Shown in pieces: positions 45,317 to 55,449 of a DNA stretch of 64,000 nucleotides. Source of the stretch: Terrimonas sp. (GTDB taxonomy: Bacteria > Bacteroidota > Bacteroidia > Chitinophagales > Chitinophagaceae); NCBI RefSeq assembly GCF_003075435.1, contig NZ_QCZJ01000003.1:1-64000 (forward strand), given 5' to 3'. The translations under genes were made by a program, and so were the position numbers. How positions within the stretch are numbered: the stretch's first letter is position 1; each line of letters begins with the position of its first letter. The notes under the pieces were generated by a model. That model had not been told where the DNA came from, made no database searches, and saw nothing but the letters and a program-made list of their open reading frames with translations.

Positions 45317-46867
45317 CTAATGCTTAAAATGTCTTAACCCTGTTATTATCATTGCCAGCTTGTTTTCAACGCAATAGTCAATAGAATCTTTATCGCGTAT
45401 AGAACCTCCGGGTTGTATAAAAGCAGCTATACCAGCCTGGTGCGCTATCTGCACACAGTCATTAAAAGGGAAAAACGCATCTGAAGCTAATACAGCACCG
45501 TTAAGATCAAACTTAAATTGTTTTGCTTTATCAATAGCCTGGCGCAGCGAATCAATACGACTGGTTTGTCCACAACCCTTACCTGCCAACTGCCTGTTCT
45601 TTACCAGTGCTATCGCGTTCGATTTAAGATGCTTGCAAACAATATTGGCGAAGCTCAGGTCATCTTTTTCAGCAGCAGAAGTTTCCCTGCCGCCAACTTC
45701 CTTCCATTCGGCAAAATTGCCTTTATCATTTTCCTGCGATAAAACACCATTCAAAACAGTTTTGGATTGACGGGTAGCAGTTGGTTTTTGCTTGAGGGTT
45801 AATAATATCCTGTTCTTTTTTGTTTGCAGTATGGCCAGCGCATCATCATTATATCCGTCAGCGATCAGTACTTCAAAGAAAATCTCGTTGATGGCTTCAG
45901 CTGTTGCCTTATCTACTTTTTTATTGCATACCAGCACGCCGCCAAATGCGCTTTCGGGATCTCCGGCCAAAGCCGCGTCCCAGGCTTCTTTCAGGGTGCT
46001 TCGCGCGGCAACACCACATACATTGGTGTGCTTAATGATGGCGAAAACAGCATCTTTGTCATCTGCCGAAAACTCTGTGATCAACTGTACCGCCGCATCA
46101 ACATCCACAAGATTATTATAAGAGAGCTCTTTACCGTGTAGCTTATCAAACACCTGCTGCAGGTCGCCATAAAATATACCCTCCTGGTGCGGGTTTTCGC
46201 CATACCTGAGCACTTGTTTTGTAGCAGATAACTGCAGGGGAGCAACTTTGCCAGGATTAAAATAATTACTGATGGCAATATCATAATGCATTACTACTTC
46301 AAACGCTTTGGCTGCAAATGCACGCCTCTGCTCTAAAGTGGTTTCGCCATTTTGTGTTTGAAGAAGATTAACCAGCGCTGCATAATCGTCCTTTGCCGCT
46401 ACAACCAGTAAATCTTTATGATTTTTTGCGGCCGCTCTTATCATGGAAGGCCCGCCGATATCGATTTTTTCGATGACCATTTTTTCCGCTTCTTCAGGTT
46501 TGCCGGCAAATGATGGAGAAGTAGCCTGCGCCAATGTTTCTTCAAACGGGTACAGGTCTACAATAACAAGGTCAATAGCAGGTATTTTGTACTCCTTCAT
46601 TTCTGCAATATCCTGATCTACATCTCTTCTGCCTAAAATACCACCAAACACAGCAGGGTGAAGCGTTTTCACCCTGCCGCCCAAAATAGAAGGATAGCTG
46701 GTAAGACTTTCAACCGGCACACAGGGAATATTCAGATCTTCAATAAATTTTTGTGTGCCGCCGGTGGAATATATTACGATACCTAAACGATTAAGCTCTT
46801 TTACAACAGGTTCTAATCCATCTTTATAAAAAACGGAGATGAGTGCAGCGCCAATTTTCTTTTGCAT
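45317..46867 (-). CDS. purH: Bifunctional AICAR transformylase / IMP cyclohydrolase
   Basis: 516 aa, normal length. The N-terminal MGS-like IMP cyclohydrolase domain (LNRLGIVIYSTGGTQKFI, GGRVKTLHPAVFGG) covers about 1-195. The C-terminal transformylase domain includes the catalytic Lys-His in FAIIKHTNVCG and ends with the conserved AGIAAFIQPGGSIRDKDSI. It catalyses the last two steps of IMP synthesis in the cytoplasm. It is a single gene; comEC lies upstream on the same strand at a 46-bp gap. No purine riboswitch is visible in that gap. Confidence 0.97.
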   Translation of the reverse strand: MQKKIGAALISVFYKDGLEPVVKELNRLGIVIYSTGGTQKFIEDLNIPCVPVESLTSYPSILGGRVKTLHPAVFGGILGRRDVDQDIAEMKEYKIPAIDLVIVDLYPFEETLAQATSPSFAGKPEEAEKMVIEKIDIGGPSMIRAAAKNHKDLLVVAAKDDYAALVNLLQTQNGETTLEQRRAFAAKAFEVVMHYDIAISNYFNPGKVAPLQLSATKQVLRYGENPHQEGIFYGDLQQVFDKLHGKELSYNNLVDVDAAVQLITEFSADDKDAVFAIIKHTNVCGVAARSTLKEAWDAALAGDPESAFGGVLVCNKKVDKATAEAINEIFFEVLIADGYNDDALAILQTKKNRILLTLKQKPTATRQSKTVLNGVLSQENDKGNFAEWKEVGGRETSAAEKDDLSFANIVCKHLKSNAIALVKNRQLAGKGCGQTSRIDSLRQAIDKAKQFKFDLNGAVLASDAFFPFNDCVQIAHQAGIAAFIQPGGSIRDKDSIDYCVENKLAMIITGLRHFKH

Positions 46868-46913
46868 ATATTATTACGGTAATCCGCAGGATTTTACCTG
46901 CCGGATGCTGAGG

Positions 46914-49007
46914 TTAAAAATCAAGTACAAACGCGCCATCATCCTGAACGGAATGGCGCCGCAAATGTAAACTATCACATTCATTTTTCCATTGCCGTAT
47001 TTTCCACGTGCTGTTTGACCCGTCAAAAACATATTGATTGCCCCGAAATGCCTGGCTGATAAGGCTTACAGGGTATTTTATATTTTGAGAAACAATAACA
47101 ATATCCACATGTATAGCACCGGGAACAGGGCTGATTTTAACCGTACTGTCCAGCAAAACAATGGTCTTGTTTTTAAAGAAGATAAACGGAGGGGAGCTCC
47201 ATAATCCCGGCAGGGCATCTGCTTGTTTAACGTTGTATAAAATACGGGAAGGGTTTAAATGGAAATTTCTAAAGAACCCTTCTTTCCTGCATGTATCATC
47301 GCCTGTAAAATAATACCGCTTTCCGCTGATGCAATCTGTTGCGCTATACCCGGGGGTATTGTATACGATCAGGGTATGCTTTTGTTGCTGGTAAATATTT
47401 TTCAACGAAATGCGGCAACTAAAAATCAGCAACACCGCAACAGCATATTTTACCATCGCATTTCTTTTATGCATTAACCACAATGAAACAAAGATGATAA
47501 AAGCATATAGCAAGCACGCTTGTATGATAGACATAGAAATGTTATTGCTCACCGAAAAAGGAATATCATCTACCCAATTGATAAAACCGTTCATCCATTG
47601 TATCAATATTGCAATAAGCTTCCCTGTAAGCTCAGCAACTGGTTTAATGAATGATATAATACAAAGCAGTATCTCTGCATATAATACAATACCCGACAAA
47701 GGCACGATTACGAGATTGCTTAACAGGAAAAGATTAGGTACCTGGTGAAAATGATAAATGCTTAACGGCGTAGTGAGTATTTGCGCGGATATGGTAACTG
47801 CCATTAGCTTCCACACATTTTCTGCCCATTTATTCTTAAAATAAAACCAGTTGCTTACAGGTCCTGAAAAAATTACAATGCTTAGCACCGCAGTATACGA
47901 TAGCTGGAAACCCACATCCCAAACAAAAAACGGATTATAGCATAAAAGAAAGAATGCCGAAGCAGATAATGTGTGATAGATAGAAACCTGCTTTGATAAA
48001 CTTTCCCCAATCACTATAAAAGAAAACATTACCGCACTTCTTAAAATGGATGGCCCGGCGCCTGACAATAATGTAAACAACCATAATACACTTAATATAA
48101 TTATACCGCGAAGCAGTCTTGTTTTCCTGCTTTTGCTGAATGGTTTTAAAATGATAATAAGCAGCCCGTATATCATTGCCAGGTGCATACCCGAAATGGC
48201 AATAACATGTATTACGCCTGTATTGGAATAGGATTGTACAAGATCGCGATCCAGGTCATCTCTGTAACCAATTAATAAAGCCTCTGCAACACCTGCTTCT
48301 CTTTCTCCGGTAATATACTTTTTGAGTATCTGCAATAACCTGCTTTTGGAATTTTGCAACCATTGTTTGTATACAGGTTGAAAATTTCCTTCCGCTATTG
48401 TATAATCATTTTCGCTTAAAAATACCTGGTGTGTAATATCCTGGAAAAGGCAATAACGTTTGTAATCAAAAGCGCCGGGATTACCGGAATTGGTTATTGG
48501 CTGCAATGGTTTATTAAGTACGATGGCTGAGCCATACTGTAACCCTGATACTGCCAAGGGATCTTTTTTGAAATAAAGAATGATATTCCCTTCTGTTTTT
48601 GTAATCTTTTTTCCATTATCCACAGCAATTACAGCGGCAACAGATTTATAAGATTTGTTTTTCTCAACAAGCGGTTCGTTCAATACAGCTATTATCACGG
48701 CTTTATTGTGATATACGCTGCCAAACCATTTGTGCTGGTTGGTAATGTTTTTAAAATGAACAATCAGTGTGCCTGCAAAAAAGAACATGCTCATCAGTAA
48801 TATACCCAGCAACCATTTGTGCCTGAATAAAAAATAGCCTTTGGAAAAACTGAAAAGAAAAAAGAATATACAACAGGTTAAACCCGCAATGATTAATGTA
48901 GCAACCCATACCGGGTAATACCATTGGAAAATTATTCCGGTCATCAGCGGAATGAGCAGGCGTATAAATGGCGCTTCCTTCCAAACAGGAGCAACGGTTA
49001 GCAACAT
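46914..49007 (-). CDS. comEC: ComEC/Rec2 family DNA-uptake channel protein
   Basis: 697 aa. Several N-terminal membrane helices precede an OB-like region (about 110-190), and the competence domain follows with its signature HVIAISGMHLAMIYGLL near 265-281 and about seven further helices. The C-terminal part (about 510-697) is soluble but lacks the HxHxDH metallo-beta-lactamase motif found in many ComEC proteins; it looks like the degenerate domain common in Bacteroidota. Probable inner-membrane channel for single-stranded DNA during transformation. Starts at ATG 49007. Confidence 0.92.
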   Translation of the reverse strand: MLLTVAPVWKEAPFIRLLIPLMTGIIFQWYYPVWVATLIIAGLTCCIFFFLFSFSKGYFLFRHKWLLGILLMSMFFFAGTLIVHFKNITNQHKWFGSVYHNKAVIIAVLNEPLVEKNKSYKSVAAVIAVDNGKKITKTEGNIILYFKKDPLAVSGLQYGSAIVLNKPLQPITNSGNPGAFDYKRYCLFQDITHQVFLSENDYTIAEGNFQPVYKQWLQNSKSRLLQILKKYITGEREAGVAEALLIGYRDDLDRDLVQSYSNTGVIHVIAISGMHLAMIYGLLIIILKPFSKSRKTRLLRGIIILSVLWLFTLLSGAGPSILRSAVMFSFIVIGESLSKQVSIYHTLSASAFFLLCYNPFFVWDVGFQLSYTAVLSIVIFSGPVSNWFYFKNKWAENVWKLMAVTISAQILTTPLSIYHFHQVPNLFLLSNLVIVPLSGIVLYAEILLCIISFIKPVAELTGKLIAILIQWMNGFINWVDDIPFSVSNNISMSIIQACLLYAFIIFVSLWLMHKRNAMVKYAVAVLLIFSCRISLKNIYQQQKHTLIVYNTPGYSATDCISGKRYYFTGDDTCRKEGFFRNFHLNPSRILYNVKQADALPGLWSSPPFIFFKNKTIVLLDSTVKISPVPGAIHVDIVIVSQNIKYPVSLISQAFRGNQYVFDGSNSTWKIRQWKNECDSLHLRRHSVQDDGAFVLDF

Positions 49008-49018
49008 AGGGAAAAGGT

Positions 49019-49133
49019 ACGGAAAATTTGAGATTTGAAGTTTGAGATAGAGGATGAAGGCGGGTGCATTAACCTCTATGAAGCATATTAACTACCTTAG
49101 CGGCTCTCATACACCTAATATCTCAACCAGCAT
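49019..49133. other. Divergent gap with TTTGAGATTTGAAGTTTGAGAT words
   Basis: The comEC/GH3 divergent region begins with TTTGAGAT repeated (49026-49046) and later has ATCTCA near 49120. A TACCTTAG close to the -7 box lies at 49093-49100, about 35 bases before the GH3 start. Confidence 0.4.
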
Positions 49134-51803
49134 ATGCACAAGAGAATTTTTACTTTTATTGTTTCATTTTCCCTGGCTTTTGTAACTATCCATGCCCAAC
49201 AAAATCTTCCTTACAAAAATCCGTCACTACCTGTGGAACAAAGAGTGGCAGACCTGCTGCAGCGCATGACTATAGAAGAAAAATTCTGGCAGCTATTTAT
49301 GATACCCGGAGATCTGGATGGCGTTCCGGCAGGGCAATACAAGCATGGCATATTTGGTTTCCAGGTTAGTGCCGGCTCAAAGGATGGCGACGCGGCACAA
49401 CAGTTGCTGAAATATAATGCCTCTGAAAATGCTTTTGCGCTTGCCAAAAAGATAAACAGCATTCAAAAATATTTTGTTGAGCAATCAAGATTAGGTATTC
49501 CCATCATTGCCTTTGATGAAGCTTTACATGGATTGGTAAGAGATGGTGCTACTGCATTTCCGCAAGCCATTGCACTTGCCGCTACTTTCGATACATCGCT
49601 GATGCGTGAAGTAGCCAACGCTATTGCCATTGAGACAAAACTGCGTGGTATCAGGCAGATACTTACACCGGTGGTAAATATTGCCGGCGATGTGCGCTGG
49701 GGCAGAACAGAAGAAACCTATGGCGAAGACCCATTTTTAAGCAGCGAAATGGGGGTGGCATTTGTAAAAGCATTTGAAGAAAAAGGCATCATCACCACGC
49801 CCAAACATTTTTTGGCAAATGTGGGTGATGGAGGAAGAGACAGTTATCCTGTTCACTTTAATGAAAGATTGCTGGAAGAAATTTATCTCCCGCCTTTTAA
49901 AGCCTGCATTGAACGCGGAGGCTCCCGCTCTATAATGACTGCCTATAATTCCATTGATGGTATAGCCGCAAGTGCCAGTGATTGGCTGCTGAATAAAAAA
50001 TTGAAAAAAGAATGGGGCTTTAAAGGATTTGTGATTTCAGATGCAGGCGCCACAGGAGGAACAGTAGTATTGCACAATACCGCAAAAGATTATCCTGAAT
50101 CTGCCCGACAGGCAATAACCGGCGGACTGGATGTAATTTTTCAAACCGCTTACGATCATTACAAGTTATTCATTCCGCATTTTCTTGATGGCACTATTGA
50201 TATAAAGCGAATTGATGATGCGGTATCGCGGGTGCTTCGTGCAAAATTTGAACTTGGCTTATTTGAGCATCCCTATATTGATGAACAGGCAGCAGCAAAG
50301 CCCTTATCAGATCATAAAGCCATTGCCCGCAAAGCGGCACAGTCTTCAATAGTATTGCTAAAGAATGAGCACAACATCCTGCCTCTTTCCAAAAATATTA
50401 AAACCATCGCTGTAATAGGCGAAGATGCTGTAGCAGCAAGGCTTGGCGGCTATAGCGGACCTGGTAATGGTAAAGTGTCTATACTTGACGGCATTAGAAG
50501 CAGTATCTGTAAAACAGCATCTGTATTATATGCTGAAGGTTGTAGGGTGCAACCCAAAGACTGGAATATTATAGATGCAGCTAATCTCCTTCATAATGAA
50601 AATGGGAAAAATATTCCTGGTTTGAAAGGAGAATATTTCAATAATATACACTTTCAGGGCGTCCCGGCATTTACAAGAATTGATGAGCAGGTTAATTTCG
50701 GCTGGACATTATTCACGCCCGACGAAAAAATAGAACAACACTTCTATTCCGTCCGGTGGACAGGTATATTAACAGCACCGGCAACAGGCACATATAAAAT
50801 AGGCTTAGATGGTAATGATGGTTTCAGGCTTTATATTAATGATCAACTTGTGGTAGACAACTGGATAAAAAGAACATATAGCACATTACTGGTTAATTAT
50901 GCTTTTGTGAAAGACAGGGCATATAATATACGTATCGAATTTTTTGAAGCTGTCGGCAATGCGCATATCAATCTTATCTGGGATGTTGCTGTAAAGAAAG
51001 ATAAAGAAAAGAAAATGCAACAGGCGCTGGCAACTATTAAAAAAGCAGATGCCGCAGTGATTGTTGCGGGTATACATGAGGGTGAGTTTCAGGACAGGGC
51101 TATGCTATCCCTGCCCGGCTACCAGGAAGAAATGATACAACGCGCCGCCGCAACCGGTAAACCCGTTATAGTGGTATTAGTGGGCGGCAGCGCAATTACG
51201 ATGAATAACTGGCTGGGTAAGATTAAAGGTGTGATAGATGTTTGGTATCCGGGCGAAGAAGGTGGCTATGCCGTTGCGGATATATTATTTGGCGATTATA
51301 ACCCTGCAGGAAGATTACCCGTTACATTTCCAATACACGAAGCGCAGTTACCACTGGTATATAATCATAAACCGACAGGGCGTGGAGATGATTATTATAA
51401 TCTCAGCGGGCAACCTTTATTTCCTTTTGGGTATGGTTTAAGCTATACAACTTTTGAATACAGTAATCCTGAGTTTGTAAAAAACGTTATCGCTGCTGAT
51501 GAAACCACTACTATAACATGTACAATAAAGAATACAGGCAAACTGACCGGCGATGAAGTGGTGCAATTGTATATTACAGATAAGCTTGCATCTGTAGCAA
51601 GGCCTGTTATGGAATTAAAAGGTTTTCAGCGCATATCACTCAGAGCAGGTCAAAGCAAACAAATTTCATTTACCATTACCCCGGAAATGCTGAGCATGCT
51701 GAACGCCGAAATGAAAAAAGTTGTGGAGCCCGGGACGTTTACAATTATGATTGGCACATCGTCGAGAGATATAAGATTGAAAGAGGTGTTAGAAGTAAAG
51801 TAA
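49134..51803 (+). CDS. Secreted GH3 glycosidase with inserted PA14 domain
   Basis: 889 aa with signal peptide about 1-21 (ending HAQ). The GH3 N-terminal barrel runs to about 370 with the nucleophile aspartate 303 (GFVISDAGAT). The C-terminal alpha/beta sandwich is interrupted at about 490-640 by a PA14 lectin-like domain (YFNNIHFQGVPAFTRID, GNDGFRLYINDQ). A fibronectin-III-like domain ends the protein (GDEVVQLYITDK). Probably a periplasmic beta-glucosidase or beta-xylosidase; PA14 in this place shapes the active site in known members. The following gene runs convergently. Confidence 0.94.
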   Translation: MHKRIFTFIVSFSLAFVTIHAQQNLPYKNPSLPVEQRVADLLQRMTIEEKFWQLFMIPGDLDGVPAGQYKHGIFGFQVSAGSKDGDAAQQLLKYNASENAFALAKKINSIQKYFVEQSRLGIPIIAFDEALHGLVRDGATAFPQAIALAATFDTSLMREVANAIAIETKLRGIRQILTPVVNIAGDVRWGRTEETYGEDPFLSSEMGVAFVKAFEEKGIITTPKHFLANVGDGGRDSYPVHFNERLLEEIYLPPFKACIERGGSRSIMTAYNSIDGIAASASDWLLNKKLKKEWGFKGFVISDAGATGGTVVLHNTAKDYPESARQAITGGLDVIFQTAYDHYKLFIPHFLDGTIDIKRIDDAVSRVLRAKFELGLFEHPYIDEQAAAKPLSDHKAIARKAAQSSIVLLKNEHNILPLSKNIKTIAVIGEDAVAARLGGYSGPGNGKVSILDGIRSSICKTASVLYAEGCRVQPKDWNIIDAANLLHNENGKNIPGLKGEYFNNIHFQGVPAFTRIDEQVNFGWTLFTPDEKIEQHFYSVRWTGILTAPATGTYKIGLDGNDGFRLYINDQLVVDNWIKRTYSTLLVNYAFVKDRAYNIRIEFFEAVGNAHINLIWDVAVKKDKEKKMQQALATIKKADAAVIVAGIHEGEFQDRAMLSLPGYQEEMIQRAAATGKPVIVVLVGGSAITMNNWLGKIKGVIDVWYPGEEGGYAVADILFGDYNPAGRLPVTFPIHEAQLPLVYNHKPTGRGDDYYNLSGQPLFPFGYGLSYTTFEYSNPEFVKNVIAADETTTITCTIKNTGKLTGDEVVQLYITDKLASVARPVMELKGFQRISLRAGQSKQISFTITPEMLSMLNAEMKKVVEPGTFTIMIGTSSRDIRLKEVLEVK

Positions 51804-51900
51804 GGAGAACGGGATAGGTAGAAGACGAAGAGTGTAGAAAGCAGGCTGCAAATATTTAACGTCAGTTCATTTTGCACTCTCCCCATAAATATATAACTTT

Positions 51901-52983
51901 CTATTCTACCCAATCCGCTATAAATATATTGGTATCTCTTGTGCCGCCATTATTTCTGTTGCTGCAGAAAATTATTTTTTTCCCGTCAGGAGAAAACATA
52001 GGGAATGCATCAAAACCTCTGTCCCGGCTGATCTTCTGAAGGTTGCTACCATCTTCATTTATGGTATACAGGTTAAATGGGAAACCTCTTTTATATTCAT
52101 GATTTGATGCAAAAATAATTCGTTTATTATCCGGCATAAAGGCCGGCGCCCAATTAGCCTGCCCGTAATGTGTTACCTGCCTTGCATTGCTACCGTCAGC
52201 ATTGGCTACCCAAACTTCCATTTTTGTTGGCGCAACCAGGTTTTCTGCCAGCAGATCTTTGTATTCTTTAATGTCTTCTTCTGTTTTTGGCCGTGATGCT
52301 CTCCAGATAATTTTTTTTCCATCAGGACTGAACCATGCTCCTCCATCATACCCCAGGGTATTGGTCACCCTTTTTTCTTTACCGGTTTTCAGGTTCATGA
52401 TATACAGATCAATATCACCATCTTTATCGCTTGTATAAATCATGCTGTTGCCATCAGGCGATAAAGTTGCTTCGGCGTCATAGCCTTTGGCATTGGTTAA
52501 TTGTTTAACGATCTTTCCATTAAGGTCAGCCATAAAAATATCATAGCTATCATATAATGGCCAGATATATTTGTTGCCATATTTCTTTCTGTCAGGTACA
52601 GGCGGGCAGCTATCTGTGCTCAAATGTGTTGAAGCGTAAATAATATATTTGCCATCTTTGGTAAAAAAGGGACATGTTGTTCTGCCCTTGCCGGTACTTA
52701 TCAATTTGTACTCAAATTTTTCACCTGCATATTGGGGAACTTTTCCTACAAATATCTGGTCACAAGGAATACCGTCTTTTGCGCTTGTTTTTTGAAAGAC
52801 GATTGATTTGCCGTCATAACTCCAATAGGCTTCGGCATTGTCTCCTCCAAAAGTTAGCTGCTGAATATTTTTAAAATGTACTTCATCAGGATAATGCAAG
52901 GTATCGCTGGTTTGAGCATTACTGAAAACAGGAAAAAAAGTTGAAAATATAGCAGTAATACACAAAGCAATGTCTCTTTTCAT
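51901..52983 (-). CDS. Secreted TolB-like WD40/PD40 propeller protein
   Basis: Start chosen at ATG 52983, inside a longer frame, because it opens a signal peptide (MKRDIALCITAIFSTFFPVF, cleaved after SNAQ); 360 aa. Five to six PD40 repeats, each with DIYLMNLKTGKEKRV- or FSPDGKKIIWRASRP-like strands, build a beta-propeller as in TolB and the DPP-IV propeller. There is no peptidase domain. Probably a periplasmic or surface binding protein. It stands alone between GH3 and tsf. Partner unknown. Confidence 0.87.
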   Translation of the reverse strand: MKRDIALCITAIFSTFFPVFSNAQTSDTLHYPDEVHFKNIQQLTFGGDNAEAYWSYDGKSIVFQKTSAKDGIPCDQIFVGKVPQYAGEKFEYKLISTGKGRTTCPFFTKDGKYIIYASTHLSTDSCPPVPDRKKYGNKYIWPLYDSYDIFMADLNGKIVKQLTNAKGYDAEATLSPDGNSMIYTSDKDGDIDLYIMNLKTGKEKRVTNTLGYDGGAWFSPDGKKIIWRASRPKTEEDIKEYKDLLAENLVAPTKMEVWVANADGSNARQVTHYGQANWAPAFMPDNKRIIFASNHEYKRGFPFNLYTINEDGSNLQKISRDRGFDAFPMFSPDGKKIIFCSNRNNGGTRDTNIFIADWVE

Positions 52984-53076
52984 TTGTACTAATTTGTATT
53001 TGCAATTTATAATAATAAAAAGAAGTATAGAAACCCAAATATTACGGTAGTTGTTTTTCTTAGAGCAGGGTGTTAA

Positions 53077-53111
53077 AATAAAAAAGACCATCTCAAAAAG
53101 AGATAGTCTTT
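53077..53111 (-). terminator. Terminator of the rplM-rpsI-rpsB-tsf operon
   Basis: On the minus strand, a 12-bp stem (one G-U pair) with a TTTTT loop is followed by TTTTTTATTTT. It lies 19 bp after the tsf stop. Confidence 0.85.
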
Positions 53112-53129
53112 ATATATGTCTTTAATATT

Positions 53130-53969
53130 TTATCCTAAAGCGACTCTTTTAAAAGCCGTAATAACCAAACCGCCGTCTACACTTTTCAAATACTCTGCTA
53201 CACTTTTTCCGCCATCCTTTACAAATGGCTGAGCGGTAAGGGTATTTTCTTTAAAGAATGCATTCAGCTTTCCTTCAGCAATTTTTTCAATCATTGCATC
53301 TGGTTTTCCTGCCATTTTAGGATCATTCTTTATCTGTTCTGTAACGATTGCTTTTTCACGGGCAACGATATCTGCAGGTACTGAATCGGGATCTACCGCT
53401 ACAGGATTCATAGCTGCTATCTGCATGGCAACATCTTTACCTGCTTCAACAGCTTCTTTATTAAATCCTACCAATACACCTATACGGTTAGCGCCATGAA
53501 TATAAGAAGCTACATAAGGTGCATCAAGACGCTCGAATTTGCTGATACCGATTTTTTCGCCAATGCTTGCTAATTTGTCGTTGATAAGATCTGCAACTTT
53601 TGCACCATTGATGCTAACGCCGTTGAGCTCTTCAGCGCTCTTTACATTATTAGCAATAGCGGCATCTGCAATACTCTGGGCAAAAGCTACGAAATCTGCA
53701 TTCTTGCTTACAAAGTCTGTTTCACAGCTAATGCATACGGCTATCCCTGTTTTGTTATCGGCAGTTGTTTGTGCAAGTACCACACCTTCTTTCGCTTCAC
53801 GGTCTCCACGAAGAGCAGCAACTTTAGCGCCTTTTTTACGAAGCCAGTCGATTGCTTCTTCAAAATCACCGTTTGTTTCAGTTAATGCTTTGCGGCAGTC
53901 CATCATGCCTGCGCCAGTCATCTGGCGAAGCTTATTGATGTCTGCTGCTGTTATAGTTAAAGTTGACAT
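53130..53969 (-). CDS. tsf: Translation elongation factor Ts
   Basis: 279 aa. The N-terminal UBA-like domain with LRQMTGAGMMDCRKAL (about 14-29) and the core EF-Tu-binding segment are canonical; TDFV in the first core half (CETDFVSKN) is present. EF-Ts exchanges GDP for GTP on EF-Tu. Last gene of the ribosomal operon, 77 bp after rpsB, followed by a strong terminator. Length is normal for Bacteroidota. Confidence 0.98.
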   Translation of the reverse strand: MSTLTITAADINKLRQMTGAGMMDCRKALTETNGDFEEAIDWLRKKGAKVAALRGDREAKEGVVLAQTTADNKTGIAVCISCETDFVSKNADFVAFAQSIADAAIANNVKSAEELNGVSINGAKVADLINDKLASIGEKIGISKFERLDAPYVASYIHGANRIGVLVGFNKEAVEAGKDVAMQIAAMNPVAVDPDSVPADIVAREKAIVTEQIKNDPKMAGKPDAMIEKIAEGKLNAFFKENTLTAQPFVKDGGKSVAEYLKSVDGGLVITAFKRVALG

Positions 53970-54046
53970 ATCTGAAATGTTTTAAAATATTAGAAAATAC
54001 ATTTTAAAAGGCGAATAAGATTTATCGCTTAAGTATGTATATACAA

Positions 54047-54937
54047 TTATCTGCCTGCAGGGCGTCTTGCTCCGCCACCTGATGAAGGTGTGCGCCTTCT
54101 CTGTCCGCCACCGCCGCCGGCAGGGCCTCTGCCACGTCCGGCACCACGACCACCTTTTTCCCTGTCATTGCCTGCTTCGTCAATATCAAGCTTTGGTCCT
54201 TTTTCAACTACTTCTTCTTCTGTCTCTTCCTCAGCTTTTTCATTTTGACGTTCAGCCAAACCTTCTGCAATAGCAGCCGTAATATAATTGGTAATAATCG
54301 CTATTGATTTTGTAGCATCATCATTCGCAGGAATAGCAAAGTCTACTTTGTTAGGATCGCAATTGGTGTCAACCATACCAAAAGTAGATATGCCCAAACG
54401 TTTTGCTTCTGCCAATGCAATGTGCTCATGACCAATATCGATAATGAACAGTGCAGCAGGTACACGTCCTAACTGTGCAATACCACCTAACACTTTTTCC
54501 ATTTTCTCTTTGTCGCGGCTAAGTGTAAGACGTTCTTTCTTGGTAATACTGTCGAATGTGCCGTCGTTAAGCATTTTATCGATGCTCTGCATTTTTTTAA
54601 CACTTTTACGCACGGTATTAAAGTTGGTAAGCATACCACCTAACCATCTTTCTGTAACGTAAGGCATGTTAACACGCTTAGCGCATTCTGTTACTATTTC
54701 TTTTGCCTGTTTTTTTGTACCAACAAACATTATTTTTTTACCGCTTTTGGCAATGTTTTTTAAAGCGGCTGCAGTTTCCTGCAGGTTCTCAACAGTTTTG
54801 TTGAGATCAATAATGTGAATACCTTTTTTCTCAGCAAAAATGTAAGGCAACATTTTTGGGTTCCACTTCTTACGCAGGTGACCAAAATGAACACCGGCTT
54901 CCAGTAATTGCTGCTGCAATGAAGTGCTATTTTCCAT
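54047..54937 (-). CDS. rpsB: Ribosomal protein S2 with a glycine/arginine-rich C-terminal tail
   Basis: 296 aa, about 50 longer than most S2 proteins. The S2 core ([23 protein letters not shown] split near the start; [22 protein letters not shown]) ends near residue 235. It is followed by an acidic stretch ([15 protein letters not shown]) and then a Gly/Arg-rich tail with [11 protein letters not shown] and GGGGQRRR. The tail resembles RGG-type RNA-binding segments. The core binds 16S rRNA and S1. Third gene of the operon. Confidence 0.97.
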   Translation of the reverse strand: MENSTSLQQQLLEAGVHFGHLRKKWNPKMLPYIFAEKKGIHIIDLNKTVENLQETAAALKNIAKSGKKIMFVGTKKQAKEIVTECAKRVNMPYVTERWLGGMLTNFNTVRKSVKKMQSIDKMLNDGTFDSITKKERLTLSRDKEKMEKVLGGIAQLGRVPAALFIIDIGHEHIALAEAKRLGISTFGMVDTNCDPNKVDFAIPANDDATKSIAIITNYITAAIAEGLAERQNEKAEEETEEEVVEKGPKLDIDEAGNDREKGGRGAGRGRGPAGGGGGQRRRTPSSGGGARRPAGR

Positions 54938-55009
54938 TTTTATAGTTTAATAATTTGAAAAATTCTGATGATGAATCGATATATACGCTGAACTTCTGAA
55001 AAACAAACC

Positions 55010-55399
55010 TTAACGCTTGCTGAACTGGAAGCTCTTTCTTGCTTTTTTCTTACCGAATTTCTTGCGCTCAACGCCTCTTGGATCACGCATTAACAAGCCT
55101 GCTGCTTTTAAAGCTGGTCTGTAATCGGCGCTGACTTCAAGTAAGGCACGGGCAATACCTAATTTTGCAGCTTCAGCCTGTCCTTTAGGACCACCGCCGG
55201 TAGCATTTATTTTTACATCAAATTTGTCTAAACCTTCCACTGTTTTAAGCGGAAGCTCTACCTGGTTCTGCAAATAGATCAATGAGAAATATTGTTTATA
55301 ATCTTTGTCGTTTACAGTGATCTTTCCATCTCCTTTAGAAAGGAAAACTCTTGTCACTGCTTCTTTACGACGGCCAACGCCATTTTTTTGTTTTTCCAT
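55010..55399 (-). CDS. rpsI: Ribosomal protein S9
   Basis: 129 aa, normal length. The conserved GRRKEAVTRVFL start, GGGPKGQAEAAKLGIARAL core and basic C-terminus KKARKSFQFSKR that reaches the P-site tRNA are all present. It is 51 bp after rplM in the operon. Small-subunit head protein. The usual rplM-rpsI order is kept. Confidence 0.98.
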   Translation of the reverse strand: MEKQKNGVGRRKEAVTRVFLSKGDGKITVNDKDYKQYFSLIYLQNQVELPLKTVEGLDKFDVKINATGGGPKGQAEAAKLGIARALLEVSADYRPALKAAGLLMRDPRGVERKKFGKKKARKSFQFSKR

Positions 55400-55449
55400 T
55401 ATTTACGCTTTGCGCTATTAGCGAAACCGCTATTAGCAGTTTAACTAAT

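Noticed and set aside
54022-54207. Short frame opposite the S2 tail
   Set aside because: It is another reading frame of the Gly/Arg-rich part of rpsB.
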